Assembly: GCA_963835135.1 (NCBI GenBank)
Contig: CAWIEF010000002.1
Coordinates: forward strand, 62,001-126,000
Direction: 5' to 3'
DNA from: JAVVHH01 sp963835135
Lineage (GTDB): Bacteria; Pseudomonadota; Alphaproteobacteria; Acetobacterales; Acetobacteraceae
DNA: 64,000 bases
In this document: positions 52,205-61,606 of the stretch, in pieces
Numbering within the stretch: the first letter of the stretch is position 1
How the letters are laid out: each line of letters opens with the position of its first letter
Translations under genes and position numbers: made by a program
The notes under the pieces: generated by a model
Databases searched by the model: none
What the model saw: only the letters and a program-made list of their open reading frames with translations
Told to the model about the DNA's origin: nothing

Positions 52205-52882
52205 ATGAGCACACTCTCTCGTGTAGGCGAACTCGCCCGCCAGCACGACCCGGACCGGTTCTTCACCAGCCTGTTCGCTCCCGAGGCGGCCCGGCCCGCG
52301 CTCTGGGTTCTCTACGCCTTCAATCACGAGCTGGTCCGCGCCCGCGAAAGCGTGCGCGAACCCATGATGGCCATGATCCGCCTGCAATGGTGGCGCGAGG
52401 TGGTGGAGGGTGCCCGGCGACGGCACGAGGTGGCCGAGCCGTTGAGCGAAGCGCTGCAGGCGGGCGCATTGCACGCTGGAGATTTGCTGTCTTTGATCGA
52501 TGGGCGGGAGGCGGACCCGCCAGAAACCGATGCGCAATGGATCGAGCACGTCCAGACCACGTCCGGCACGCTCGCTGTGGCCACCGGGCGCTCCCTCGCC
52601 TGCGAGCATCCTGCGATCCGTGCCGCCGGCGCGGCCTACGGTGCGGCTGGCGTCCTTCGCAATCGCGCGCTGGCCGGCTCCGGACCGATCGCCGCTCTGG
52701 CCGACACCGGCCAGAGATGGTTGGCTGACGTCAGATCGGCCAGCATCCCGCGGTCCGGCATCGCGGCGTGGCTTCCCGCGGTGTTGGCGGCGCGCGACCT
52801 GCGCCGGTCCGCGCCGGTGAAGGTTCGCGGTCTCGGCGACAAGCTCGCCGTCACTGCCGCTGCGGTCAGGGGGCGCTTGTAG
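52205..52882 (+). CDS. Squalene/phytoene synthase-family protein, NDUFAF6-like
   Basis: A 225-residue short member of the trans-isoprenyl synthase family: FALFAPEAARPALWVLYAFNHELVRARESV-like start (LFAPEAARPALWVLYAFNHEL), REPMMAMIRLQWWREVVEG. The DxxxD metal motifs of true phytoene synthase are not obvious, and the protein is about 60 residues shorter. This matches alphaproteobacterial proteins related to the mitochondrial complex I assembly factor NDUFAF6. Its enzymatic activity is doubtful. The ATG at 52205 is chosen over an upstream frame start at 52124. Confidence 0.82.
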   Translation: MSTLSRVGELARQHDPDRFFTSLFAPEAARPALWVLYAFNHELVRARESVREPMMAMIRLQWWREVVEGARRRHEVAEPLSEALQAGALHAGDLLSLIDGREADPPETDAQWIEHVQTTSGTLAVATGRSLACEHPAIRAAGAAYGAAGVLRNRALAGSGPIAALADTGQRWLADVRSASIPRSGIAAWLPAVLAARDLRRSAPVKVRGLGDKLAVTAAAVRGRL

Positions 52883-52996
52883 ACAGCCAGCACGCTACTC
52901 GCCCCATCCGCAGCCCCGAAAACATGACCGAACTGTAATACCTGTCCAGGTGATCCCGGCGTACGTCCCACCGCCTTGAACCGGAGGATCACCAAA

Positions 52997-54559
52997 ATGG
53001 TTTCGCCACGAACAGCATTGCTCGCCGGCGTCGCCGCGCTGAGCATCGCCGGCGCTGCGCGCGCCGAAGCGATCAAGCACGTCCTCGTGCTCAGTGTCGA
53101 CGGCATGCACGAAGTCGATCTGCGCCGCTATGTCGCACACCATCCGACCAGCGCACTGGCCAAGCTCTCGCGTCGCGGCACTACCTTCAGCAACGCCTAC
53201 ACGACGCTGCCATCGGACAGCTTTCCTGGCATGATCGCCCAGTTCACCGGCGGCACGCCGAAGTCGACCGGCGTCTACTACGACGCCTCGTACACCCGCG
53301 ACTACTATCCGGCGGGCAGCAACTGCACGGGTCCGATCGGCACCACCACCTTTTACGCCGAACCGATCGACAAGAACCTCGACGACATCACGGCCGGGGG
53401 CGTGCTCGGCAAGGCGCTGACGCAGATCGATCCGGCCAAGCTGCCGCTGCGCATCATCGGCGGCGTCTGCCAGCCGGTCTATCCGCACGACTTCCTCCGC
53501 GTGAACACCGTCTTCGAGGTCGTCCGCAACCATGGCGGCCACACCGCCTGGTCCGACAAGCACCCCGCCTATGAGATCCTGAGCGGGCCGTCAGGGACCG
53601 GGATCGAGGACCTCTTCGCGCCCGAAATCAATGCGCAGGTGACGACGGCAGTGCCTGGGCAAACCACGTTCCCGCCCGGGACCGATTACACCCAGTCGTA
53701 CCAAGCAGTCCGCGCCTATGATGATTTCAAGGTCAAGGCCGTACTGAACGAGATCGACGGCCTCGACAGCACCGGGACGCAGCTGACCTACTATACGCCG
53801 GCCGTCTTCGGGATGAACTTCCAGGCCGTCAGTGTCGGCCAGAAGCTCGCCCATTCCGGTCCAGGTGACGCCCCGGGCCTGGTCGGCGGCTATGTCGACG
53901 CCAGTGGCACGCCGGGTAACGCACTCAGCCTGCAACTCGACTTCATCGAGCAATCGGTCGGCAAGATGCTCGCCGCCCTGCAACTGCGCGGCATCTACGA
54001 CGAGACCGTCGTCATCATCAGCGCCAAGCACGGCCAGTCGCCGATCAATCCCGCCGCCCGCCGCGCCATCAAGGATTCGTTCGGCACCCTGCTGGCCAAC
54101 GACGGTTACGCCACGGACACGTCCGATGACGCCTCGCTCATCTGGCTCGATCCGAACAAGCGAACGCCAGCCCTCTACAACGAGGCGCTGGCCGACCTGC
54201 TCGCCAATCGGGAGGCGCTCGGGATCGCCCATATCCTGACCCGCGCGGAACTCGCGCAGATTTACCGGAACCCCTTCCGTGACACCCGCGTGCCGGACTT
54301 CTTCATCATCTCCGACTATGGCGTGATTTATACCGGCGGCTCCAAGCTGGCCGAGCACGGTGGCGCCGCGTATGACGATCGCCACGTCGCGATGCTCGTC
54401 AGCGCGCCGGGCCTGTCCGGCAGGACCGTCGACCAGACGGTGTTCACGACGCAGATCGCGCCGACGATTCTCGGCGCTCTCCGGTTGAACCCCGAAGAGC
54501 TGGAGTCAGTGGTCGAGGAAGGCACCCAAGTGTTGCCGGGCCTGAGCGGCCGGCGCTAA
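52997..54559 (+). CDS. Secreted alkaline phosphatase-family phosphodiesterase/nucleotide pyrophosphatase
   Basis: A 520-residue exported protein: signal peptide MVSPRTALLAGVAALSIAGAARA, then the metal-site IKHVLVLSVDGMHEVDL. The nucleophile region is TTLPSDSFPGMIAQFTGG. A second metal region is VIISAKHGQSPINP, and the late EHGGAAYDDRHVAMLVSAPG. It belongs to the type I phosphodiesterase/alkaline phosphatase superfamily and should hydrolyse phosphate mono- or diesters in the periplasm. Strong ribosome site GGAGG at 52983-52987. It ends in a long hairpin terminator shared with actP. Confidence 0.9.
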   Translation: MVSPRTALLAGVAALSIAGAARAEAIKHVLVLSVDGMHEVDLRRYVAHHPTSALAKLSRRGTTFSNAYTTLPSDSFPGMIAQFTGGTPKSTGVYYDASYTRDYYPAGSNCTGPIGTTTFYAEPIDKNLDDITAGGVLGKALTQIDPAKLPLRIIGGVCQPVYPHDFLRVNTVFEVVRNHGGHTAWSDKHPAYEILSGPSGTGIEDLFAPEINAQVTTAVPGQTTFPPGTDYTQSYQAVRAYDDFKVKAVLNEIDGLDSTGTQLTYYTPAVFGMNFQAVSVGQKLAHSGPGDAPGLVGGYVDASGTPGNALSLQLDFIEQSVGKMLAALQLRGIYDETVVIISAKHGQSPINPAARRAIKDSFGTLLANDGYATDTSDDASLIWLDPNKRTPALYNEALADLLANREALGIAHILTRAELAQIYRNPFRDTRVPDFFIISDYGVIYTGGSKLAEHGGAAYDDRHVAMLVSAPGLSGRTVDQTVFTTQIAPTILGALRLNPEELESVVEEGTQVLPGLSGRR

Positions 54560-54589
54560 CCGCCGCCCGCGAGCGCCTGGCTCGACGTG

Positions 54590-54623
54590 CCAAGCCCGGC
54601 CCTCGGACGAGGGCCGGGCTTGG
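54590..54623. terminator. Long bidirectional hairpin terminator
   Basis: A perfect 16-base-pair inverted repeat (CCAAGCCCGGCCCTCG and its reverse complement, 2-base centre) between two convergent genes, phosphodiesterase and actP. There is no T-run, but position and strength suggest transcription termination in both directions. Confidence 0.65.
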
Positions 54624-54626
54624 CTG

Positions 54627-56300
54627 TCAGTGGGCGCTGGCGCCCGTTGCTCCGATCCCGGTCTGCGAGCGGATATACTGCGCGTCGAACTCGGCGGCCT
54701 CCGCATGAGCCTGGCGTGAACGATCCACTTTCGACACCAGCCAGCATCCGAAGAAGGCCAACGGCATCGAGAACAGCGCCGGGTTATCGTAGGGGAAGAT
54801 CGCGGCCGCATGGCCGAGGACCGTCACCCAGATTGCCTTGCTCAACACGGTCAGCACGACCGCGGTGATGAGACCGAGCCAGCCACCCACGCTCGCGCCG
54901 GTCGTCGTCAGCCCGCGCCAGTACATCGAGAGGATCAGCACCGGGAAGTTGGAGCTCGCCGCGACCGCGAACGCCAAGCCCACCATGAACGCGATGTTCT
55001 GCTTCTCGAACGCGACGCCGAGGAAGATCGCTAGGATCCCGAGCGCCACCGTCGCGACCTTGGACACGCGAACCTCGGCCTGTTCGTTCGACCGTCCGCG
55101 GCGGAACACGCTGGCGTACAGGTCGTGGCTCACGGCGCTGGCCCCGGAGAGGGTCAGGCCCGACACCACGGCCAGGATGGTCGCGAACGCCACGGCGCAG
55201 ATGAAGCCGAAGAACACATCGCCGCCGACCGCGCGCGCCAGATGGACGGCGGCCATGTTGGCGCCACCCTTCAGCCCGCCCCCCGCGACCAGGTAGATCG
55301 GATCGGTGCTGACCAGAACGATGGCGCCGAACCCGATGATGAAGGTCAGGATATAGAAGTAGCCGATGAAAGTCGTCGCCCAGAATACCGACTTACGGGC
55401 CTCCTTGGCGTCGCTGACGGTGAAGAAGCGCATCAGGATGTGCGGCAGCCCGGCGGTGCCGAACATCAGCGCGATGCCGAGCGAGATGGTCGAGACCGGG
55501 TCGGCGACGAAGCTGCCCGGCGCCATGATGGCCTGCTTCTTCGGCGAGACCTCGACCGCCTTGGCGAACAGCGCCTGCACGCTCCAGCCCATCGTGTGCA
55601 ACACCATCAGCGCCATGAAGCTGGCGCCGCCGAGGAGCAACACCGCCTTGATGATCTGCACCCACGTCGTCGCCAACATGCCGCCGAAGGTGACGTAGCA
55701 GATCATCAACACGCCGACGATGATGACGGCATAGAGGTAGGGCAAGCCGAACAGGAGCTGGATCAGCTGACCCGCGCCGACCATCTGCGCAATGAGGTAG
55801 AACGCGACGACGACCAGCGTCCCCGTCGCCGCCAGTGTCCGCATCGGCGTCGGCGCCATGCGGAACGACACGACGTCGGCGAAGGTGAACCGCCCCAGGT
55901 TGCGCAGCCGTTCGGCCATCAGGAACATGATGATCGGCCATCCGACCAGGAACCCGATCGAGTAGATCAGCCCATCATAGCCGTTGGAGTAGACGAGCGC
56001 CGAGATGCCGAGGAACGACGCTGCCGACATGTAGTCGCCCGCGATCGCCAACCCGTTCTGGAACCCGGTGATCCCGCCGCCGGCCGTGTAGAAATCGGCC
56101 GCCGACCGGGTCCGCTGCGAGGCCCAGTATGTGATCCCGAGCGTCAGGATCACGAAGCCGACGAACATGACGATCGCCGTCGTGTTGACTTCCTGTTGCT
56201 GCACCGCTCCGTCGAGCGCCCCGGCGGCGTACGCCGCCCCGGCGCCGAACGTCATCGCGCCGACGCCGGCGACGACACGCCTCACCAACACCGCCGTCAT
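54627..56300 (-). CDS. actP: Cation/acetate symporter ActP
   Basis: A 557-residue sodium:solute symporter with about 13-14 helices. It has the SSS pattern TRSAADFYTAGGGITGFQNGLAIAGDYMSAASFLGISALVYSNGYDGLIY, then GWPIIMFLMAERLRNLG and PHILMRFFTVSDAKEARKS. It takes up acetate and other short acids. Its start overlaps the stop of the DUF485 gene (ATGA), the classic yjcH-actP pair. The acyl-CoA synthetase gene lies divergently upstream. Confidence 0.95.
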   Translation of the reverse strand: MTAVLVRRVVAGVGAMTFGAGAAYAAGALDGAVQQQEVNTTAIVMFVGFVILTLGITYWASQRTRSAADFYTAGGGITGFQNGLAIAGDYMSAASFLGISALVYSNGYDGLIYSIGFLVGWPIIMFLMAERLRNLGRFTFADVVSFRMAPTPMRTLAATGTLVVVAFYLIAQMVGAGQLIQLLFGLPYLYAVIIVGVLMICYVTFGGMLATTWVQIIKAVLLLGGASFMALMVLHTMGWSVQALFAKAVEVSPKKQAIMAPGSFVADPVSTISLGIALMFGTAGLPHILMRFFTVSDAKEARKSVFWATTFIGYFYILTFIIGFGAIVLVSTDPIYLVAGGGLKGGANMAAVHLARAVGGDVFFGFICAVAFATILAVVSGLTLSGASAVSHDLYASVFRRGRSNEQAEVRVSKVATVALGILAIFLGVAFEKQNIAFMVGLAFAVAASSNFPVLILSMYWRGLTTTGASVGGWLGLITAVVLTVLSKAIWVTVLGHAAAIFPYDNPALFSMPLAFFGCWLVSKVDRSRQAHAEAAEFDAQYIRSQTGIGATGASAH

Positions 56301-56617
56301 GGAACAGTCCTCCGCCCGGCCATGCTCGAGACGAGCTGGCGCGTAAGTTCGTCGTACTCGCCATTGGCCTTAACCACGTAGATTCCCGTCAGCACGATCG
56401 CCAGGACGATGACGCCCAGCCCGAGCGGAAAGGCGAGCGTCACCACGCCCCAGACGGGCGTTGCGACGAGCTTCCCACCGAATGCAACGAGAAAGATGAA
56501 CGAGAAGTATGCGATCAGCATGATCACGCACAGCGTCCAACTGAACACGTTTCGCTTCTGCTCGAGTTCGCGAAAGCGCGGATCTGCTTTGATGCGAGCA
56601 ATCTCTGCCGCGGTCAT
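56297..56617 (-). CDS. DUF485 membrane protein (YjcH-like)
   Basis: A 106-residue protein with two membrane helices (FSWTLCVIMLIAYFSFIFLVAFGGKL and VVTLAFPLGLGVIVLAIVLTGIYV). This matches DUF485, the usual partner of ActP. Strong ribosome site GGAGGA before the ATG at 56617. It is cotranscribed with actP and probably assists the symporter. Confidence 0.93.
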   Translation of the reverse strand: MTAAEIARIKADPRFRELEQKRNVFSWTLCVIMLIAYFSFIFLVAFGGKLVATPVWGVVTLAFPLGLGVIVLAIVLTGIYVVKANGEYDELTRQLVSSMAGRRTVP

Positions 56618-56746
56618 ATTTCCTCCAAGTCTCGATTCACGCGCGCGGCACGATTCTTTGTGCCTCAGTTGTTGCCGTTGTTGCACGTTTCATCAACTTG
56701 TCGCAAGTACTCGCCTAATGAGAAAGTGCGAGCACGGGGGGCGACG

Positions 56747-58633
56747 ATGAGTGAGGCCGCTTACGACGCCGAGTATGCCGCGTGGCAGGCCGACCCGGTC
56801 GGCTGGTGGGAGAGGCAGGCCGAGGCGCTGCTCTGGCGGCGGCGCTGGAGCAGCGGCTTCGACCCGTCGCTTGGCGCGTTCGGGCAGTATTTCGCCGGCG
56901 GCACCCTGAACTTGAGTGAGAATTGCCTCGATCGACACGTCGAGGCCGGGCGCGGCACTCAGGCGGCCCTGATCTGGGACAGCGCCATGGAGGGCGCGGT
57001 CGAGCGCCTCACCTATCGCGAGCTTCGCGACCGCGTGGCGCGTCTGGCCGGGGCGTTGGCCGCGCGCGGTGTCGGCTATGGCGACCGGGTCGTCATCTAC
57101 ATGCCGATGGTGCCGTCCGCCGTGGTTGCCATGCTGGCCTGCGCCCGACTGGGCGCCATCCACTCCGTCGTGTTCGGCGGTTTCGCCGCCGCCGAACTGG
57201 CCAAGCGCCTCGAAGACGCCGCCCCGAAGGCCGTCATCTCCGCTTCGTGCGGCCTCGAGCCCGGGCGGCTGGTGCCCTACAAGCCCCTGCTCGACGCCGC
57301 CATCGAGCAGAGCACGCATAAACCCGCGGTTTGCCTCATCCTGCAGCGTCCCGCGCTCGCGGCGCCGCTCGTGCCCGGCCGCGACGAGGATCTGCTCGAG
57401 GCCGAAGCCGCCGCCTTGCCGCACGATGCGGTCCCCGTCGATGCCACGGATGCGCTCTATATATTGTACACCTCGGGGACGACCGGTAAGCCGAAGGGCG
57501 TGGTCCGCGACACCGCCGGCTACGCCGTCGCGCTGCACCGGAGCATGGAGATGATCTACGGCATCCGACCCGGCGACGTGTATTGGTGCGCCAGCGACGT
57601 CGGTTGGGTGGTGGGGCACTCCTACATCGTCTACGCGCCGCTTCTGGTTGGCGCGACGACCGTCATGTACGAAGGCAAGCCCGTCGGCACGCCGGATGCC
57701 GGCGCGTTCTGGCGCGTCTGTGCCGAGCACGGGGTCAAGGCCCTGTTCACCGCGCCGACCGCCTTGCGCGCGATCAAGCAACGCGACCCGGCCGGCGCCC
57801 TGGCCCGCGCGCACGACCTCTCGAAACTCGAAACGTTGTTCCTGGCCGGCGAGCGCTGCGACCCGCCGACCGCACTCTGGGCCGCCGAGACGCTCGGCAT
57901 CCCGGTCGTCGATCATTGGTGGCAGACCGAGACCGGGTGGCCCATCACCGCCGGTTTCCGCGGCTTCGGTCTGTTCCCGTTCAAGCCGGGCTCCGGCGGC
58001 CGCCCGTGCCCCGGCTACGACCTGCAGGCATTGGACGACAGCGGCGGCGTCCTGCCCCGCGGCGCCTCGGGCAACCTGGCGCTGCGCCTGCCGCTGCCGC
58101 CGGGCTGCGGCCCGACGCTGTGGCAGAACGAGAGCGGCTATCGCGCCGCCTATCTGTCCGACTTCCCCGGTTGGTATCGCACCGGCGACGCCGGCCAGAT
58201 CGACGCGGATGGCGATGTCTGGGTGATGGGCCGCACGGACGACATCATCAACGTCGCCGGCCACCGTCTCAGCACCGGCTCGATGGAGGAGGTGCTCGCC
58301 AGCCATCCGGACGTGGCCGAGTGCGCCGTGGTGGGCGCGGCGGACGCATTGAAGGGGCAGACTCCCATCGGGCTCGTCGTGCTGAAGGCGGGGGTCGCGC
58401 GGCCGAGCGCCGACATCGCGGCCGAACTGGTGACGCTGATGAGGGATCGGATCGGCCCGGTCGCCGCCTTCAAGGACGCCCGCATCGTCGCCCGGCTGCC
58501 GAAGACGCGCTCCGGCAAGATCCTGCGCGGCAGCATCCGCAAGATCGCCGACGGCGAGGCAGCCGCCGTGCCGCCCACCATCGAGGACCCGGCCGCCCTG
58601 GACGAGATCAGGGCGGCCTTCGCCAGCAGCTAG
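56747..58633 (+). CDS. prpE: Acyl-CoA synthetase, propionyl/acetyl-CoA synthetase type
   Basis: A 628-residue ANL-family ligase. It shows VVIYMPMVPSAVVAMLACARLGAIHSVVFGGF, the P-loop YILYTSGTTGKPKGVVRD, DHWWQTETGWPI, YRTGDAGQIDADGDVWVMGRTDDIINVAGHRLSTGSMEE and the catalytic lysine in KTRSGKILRG. The GVVRD (rather than GVLH) and RLSTGSMEEVL variants favour PrpE (propionyl-CoA synthetase) over Acs. It activates the acids brought in by the divergently encoded actP. Its stop overlaps the stop of the znuA-like gene (CTAG). Confidence 0.9.
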   Translation: MSEAAYDAEYAAWQADPVGWWERQAEALLWRRRWSSGFDPSLGAFGQYFAGGTLNLSENCLDRHVEAGRGTQAALIWDSAMEGAVERLTYRELRDRVARLAGALAARGVGYGDRVVIYMPMVPSAVVAMLACARLGAIHSVVFGGFAAAELAKRLEDAAPKAVISASCGLEPGRLVPYKPLLDAAIEQSTHKPAVCLILQRPALAAPLVPGRDEDLLEAEAAALPHDAVPVDATDALYILYTSGTTGKPKGVVRDTAGYAVALHRSMEMIYGIRPGDVYWCASDVGWVVGHSYIVYAPLLVGATTVMYEGKPVGTPDAGAFWRVCAEHGVKALFTAPTALRAIKQRDPAGALARAHDLSKLETLFLAGERCDPPTALWAAETLGIPVVDHWWQTETGWPITAGFRGFGLFPFKPGSGGRPCPGYDLQALDDSGGVLPRGASGNLALRLPLPPGCGPTLWQNESGYRAAYLSDFPGWYRTGDAGQIDADGDVWVMGRTDDIINVAGHRLSTGSMEEVLASHPDVAECAVVGAADALKGQTPIGLVVLKAGVARPSADIAAELVTLMRDRIGPVAAFKDARIVARLPKTRSGKILRGSIRKIADGEAAAVPPTIEDPAALDEIRAAFASS

Positions 58634-59518
58634 GCCTGCATGGACGCCACGAGCTGCCTGGTGTTGTAGCGAAGCAGGTCGAGATAGGTCGGGGCCGGGC
58701 CGTCGAGCGCGGAAAGGCTGTCCGAATACAGTTTCGGCCCCACCGTGAGATGCGCCTCGCGGGCCAGCGCTTGGGCGAGGCGGGGATCGGTCATGTTTTC
58801 CAGGAACACCGTCTGGATGCCGTCCCTCTTCGCCGCCCGTGCCACGCGGGCCAACGCGCGGGGCGAGGGTTCCGCCTCCGGTACTGATACCTTCGATCGC
58901 GATGAACCGAATGCCGAAATGGGCACCGTAATAGGCGAACGCGTCATGCGTGGTCAGGATCGTGCGGCGCTCCTTGGGCACCGCCGCCACCGCTTGCGCG
59001 ATCTCGTCGTCGACGCGCTTGAGCTCTGCCATGTAGTCGGCCGCCGCGGCGCGGAAGCGCGTGGCATGGGCCGGGTCGGCCTTGGACAGCCCGGCCGCGA
59101 TCGTCTGCACCATCTGCCGGCCCAACGCCGGGTCCTGCCAGATGTGCGGGTCCGAGACGGTCGCGCCGTCCTCCTGCAGGCTGCGCGGCTTGATCCCGGC
59201 ACTGGCGACGACGCGCACGCCCTTGAAGCCCGCCGCCTGCACCATCCGGCTGAGCCAGCCCTCGAGCCCCAACCCGTTCTCGACCATCACCGCGGCGTCC
59301 CGCAGCTCGGTCAGGTCACCCGGCCGGGGCTCGAACGCGTGCGGGTCGCCGTCGCGCGGCACGAGCGAGGCCGTCCGAGTCGCGTCGCCCGCGATCCGGC
59401 CGACCATGTCCTGCAGGATGGAAAACGACGCGACCACGGGCAGCGCCGTGGTCTGGGCTCGGGCCGCTCTCGGCAGGAGGGTGAATGGGGCGAAGAAGGT
59501 CGCGCGACGGGACAGCAT
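58630..59518 (-). pseudogene. znuA: ZnuA-type metal-binding protein, interrupted by a +1 frameshift
   Basis: The 5' part reads MLSRRATFFAPFTLLPRAARAQ (signal peptide, twin-arginine-like) and the metal-ABC binding-protein fold: GDPHAFEPRPGD, DPHIWQDPALGRQMV, ILTTHDAFAYYGAHFGIRFIAIEGIST. Near 58879-58881 one extra base breaks the frame. The other frame then continues as EAEPSPRALARVARAAKRDGI, VFLENMTDPRLAQALA and ends LVASMQA at 58630. The three ligand histidines are present in the 5' part. Total length is 296 codons plus one base. It may be a pseudogene or a sequence error. There is no ABC ATPase or permease next to it. Confidence 0.85.
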
Positions 59519-59532
59519 GATATAACGTATCA
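59518..59532. promoter_or_regulatory. Zur-like palindrome at the znuA start
   Basis: TGATATAACGTATCA has perfect 5-base arms (TGATA/TATCA) around a 5-base centre, is AT-rich in a GC-rich region, and overlaps the first base of the znuA ATG. It resembles ATA-rich Zur boxes that repress zinc uptake genes. There is no Shine-Dalgarno in the usual place, so the mRNA may be leaderless. Assignment to Zur is inferred from the gene and the pattern. Confidence 0.4.
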
Positions 59533-59569
59533 AGTTGCTTCCGGCGCAGCAAGTCTGCATCCTTGATCC

Positions 59570-60262
59570 ATGCCGCCCGATTCGATCGCGCTGCCCGGTC
59601 GTACCGCGCCGATCATCTGGCGGCGGAGCGCGCGCGCCCGCCGGATCAGCCTGCGGATCGAGCCGCGCCGCGGCGGCGTCATCGTCACCCTGCCGACTCG
59701 CGCCTCCATCGCCTCCGGCCGCGCCGTCCTGCAGACCTATCGCGATTGGGTGGCCGAGCGGCTGGATCGGCTGCCCGCTTCGGTCGCCCTCGGCGATGGG
59801 GCGACCATAGCCCTGGACGGGATCCCCCGGCGCATCGTCCATCGCGCCGACGCGCGCGGCACCGCCTGGCTCGAGGCGGGCGATATCCACGTCGCCGGCG
59901 ACGCGGCCTTCATCGGCCGCCGCGTGGGCGACTGGTTGCGTGCCCAAGCCCGCAAGCAATTGGGCCAGTTGGCGCGGGAGAAGGCGCAGGCCGCCGGGTT
60001 GCCGCTGCGCCGCGTGACGATCAAGGACACGTCGAGCCGTTGGGGCAGTTGCACCGCCAACGGCACAATCATGTTCTCCTGGCGTCTCGTAATGGCGCCG
60101 GCGTCGGTGCAGGATTACGTGGTGGGCCACGAAGTTGCGCATCTCCGCCATATGAACCATAGCCCGGCGTTCTGGACCTTGACGGACCAGTTGACCCCGC
60201 ATCGCGGCGCCGCGAATGCGTGGCTGGCGGCACACGGCGCGGGTCTGATGCGTGTCGGCTGA
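59570..60262 (+). CDS. YgjP-like metallopeptidase (M48-related/SprT-like)
   Basis: A 230-residue protein of the YgjP family. Zinc motif HEVAHLRHMNHSPAFW (HExxH plus third His) lies near residue 183; upstream are TSSRWGSCTANGTIMFSWRL and RRSARARRISLRI. The family shares the WLM/SprT metallopeptidase fold; its substrates are unknown. It is divergent from the znuA-like gene, with 51 bases between start codons. Confidence 0.92.
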   Translation: MPPDSIALPGRTAPIIWRRSARARRISLRIEPRRGGVIVTLPTRASIASGRAVLQTYRDWVAERLDRLPASVALGDGATIALDGIPRRIVHRADARGTAWLEAGDIHVAGDAAFIGRRVGDWLRAQARKQLGQLAREKAQAAGLPLRRVTIKDTSSRWGSCTANGTIMFSWRLVMAPASVQDYVVGHEVAHLRHMNHSPAFWTLTDQLTPHRGAANAWLAAHGAGLMRVG

Positions 60263-60314
60263 ATCGCAGTGCCAAGGGCAGCATGGGCCATGGGCTCGTG
60301 TCAGCAGCGCCCCG

Positions 60315-61157
60315 CTATGGGATCGCCCCGAGGAGAGGGTGGTCGAGGAATGCCTGAGCCAAGGTGAACAGGGTGAGCGCCGTATAGGCAGCTGCAAAGA
60401 TGACGACCGCTACCGTGTCGCGGCGGGTGCCAAGGCGGCCAGCGAACGCCCCGACGACCGGCAGCACCTGGCCGGCGTGCATGCCGAGGAAATGTGGCGG
60501 CCGCCAATCGCCGCCCACGGTAGACCATCCGAGCACCGGCAGCCCCGGTTCGGATGCGAAGTGGTCTGCGAAGTGGCTGCCGGCCACTGCCATGACGATG
60601 CCGGTTGCCGCACCCAGGATGAACGTCAGGGCGAGGCCGAGGACGAGAGACAGCCGGAAGGCCGGGGCAAGTCGGGGGTCGCCGTGGCGGCGGAGCGAGA
60701 GGGCCAGGGCAAAAGCCGTATAGCTCAGCAGCATGGCGCCCACGCCCATCAGCGCCCATAACGCCCGGTGCAGGGGGTCGGTGGTGTTCCAGTGGGACGC
60801 CTGCCCATGCGCGGCCTGCCACGTGATGTAGACCGCCTCGTAGAAGCTCGTGACCACCGCGACGGGCACGATCCAGCGGAGCGCCCGAGTAGCGCCGGGG
60901 TGAGGCGTCAGATACCCGGCGCACCAGGCCAGCGTCAGCAGGAAGACAGCCAGCGACGCCTGGAACTTCATTGGCTTGACCCACTGGTTGACGCCATCGA
61001 ACGCCTCGGGGTCGAGCATCGCCGCGAGGCCGGTCGGCACCATGGCTGCCAAGAACATCATGCCGAGACCGGCAAGCACCGGCTGGCGGCGGATGATCAC
61101 GCTCAGAAATCCCGCCGGCGCACGCATGCGCCCGGTCGTGATGATGGCGGTGGTCAT
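60315..61157 (-). CDS. Hypothetical polytopic membrane protein
   Basis: A 280-residue protein with about seven hydrophobic helices. It has VNQWVKPMKFQASLAVFLLTLAWCAGYL, HRALWALMGVGAMLLSYTAFALALSLRRHGDPR, and PPHFLGMHAGQVLPVVGAFAG. The PHFLGMHAGQVLP histidines could bind haem or metal. I do not recognise the family. The start at 61157 overlaps the ABA4-like stop (ATGA). Last gene of a four-gene unit. Confidence 0.7.
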   Translation of the reverse strand: MTTAIITTGRMRAPAGFLSVIIRRQPVLAGLGMMFLAAMVPTGLAAMLDPEAFDGVNQWVKPMKFQASLAVFLLTLAWCAGYLTPHPGATRALRWIVPVAVVTSFYEAVYITWQAAHGQASHWNTTDPLHRALWALMGVGAMLLSYTAFALALSLRRHGDPRLAPAFRLSLVLGLALTFILGAATGIVMAVAGSHFADHFASEPGLPVLGWSTVGGDWRPPHFLGMHAGQVLPVVGAFAGRLGTRRDTVAVVIFAAAYTALTLFTLAQAFLDHPLLGAIP

Positions 61158-61606
61158 GGCTGGGCGTCCTTGAGTCGTTCGTGCGGGGCGCAAGTTCGGA
61201 AAAGCAGGAACAGCAATAATCCGGCCGGGCCGAACAGGAAGGTCAGTGCGAAACACGGCAGCAGCAGCCAGTGTGGAACGCCGCTGCGAGCTCCCTCTCG
61301 GGCGATCCAGCCGCCGACGAACAGATCGAAGGCGAGGTAATGCAGCCATCCGGCGACGAGCAGGCCGTCATCGGCGAACAGCATCCGGACTTGCGCGATG
61401 GAGCCGAAGCCGCCCGGCGACGCGCCCCAGCGCGTGGCGATGAGCGCCGCATAGGCCACTGCAAGCAAGGCGGGGATCACCAACCCGGCCGCCCAGCGCA
61501 GCCGAGGCGCCCAAGCACGGGCCAACGGCGCCGCAGCCAGCAGCACCCACCCCATCAGGGCCGCGAGATTGCCCGCGGCGAAGACGCTGTCCATGGTGAG
61601 GGTCAT
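61154..61606 (-). CDS. ABA4-like family membrane protein
   Basis: A 150-residue protein with four helices. The signature GWLHYLAFDLFVGGWIAREGARSGVPHWLLLPCFALTFLFGPAGLLLFLLFR matches the ABA4 (DUF4281) family. Plant ABA4 is needed for neoxanthin formation; bacterial members are uncharacterised. The ATG at 61606 overlaps the DUF2141 stop (ATGA). A second in-frame ATG is at 61594. Confidence 0.85.
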   Translation of the reverse strand: MTLTMDSVFAAGNLAALMGWVLLAAAPLARAWAPRLRWAAGLVIPALLAVAYAALIATRWGASPGGFGSIAQVRMLFADDGLLVAGWLHYLAFDLFVGGWIAREGARSGVPHWLLLPCFALTFLFGPAGLLLFLLFRTCAPHERLKDAQP

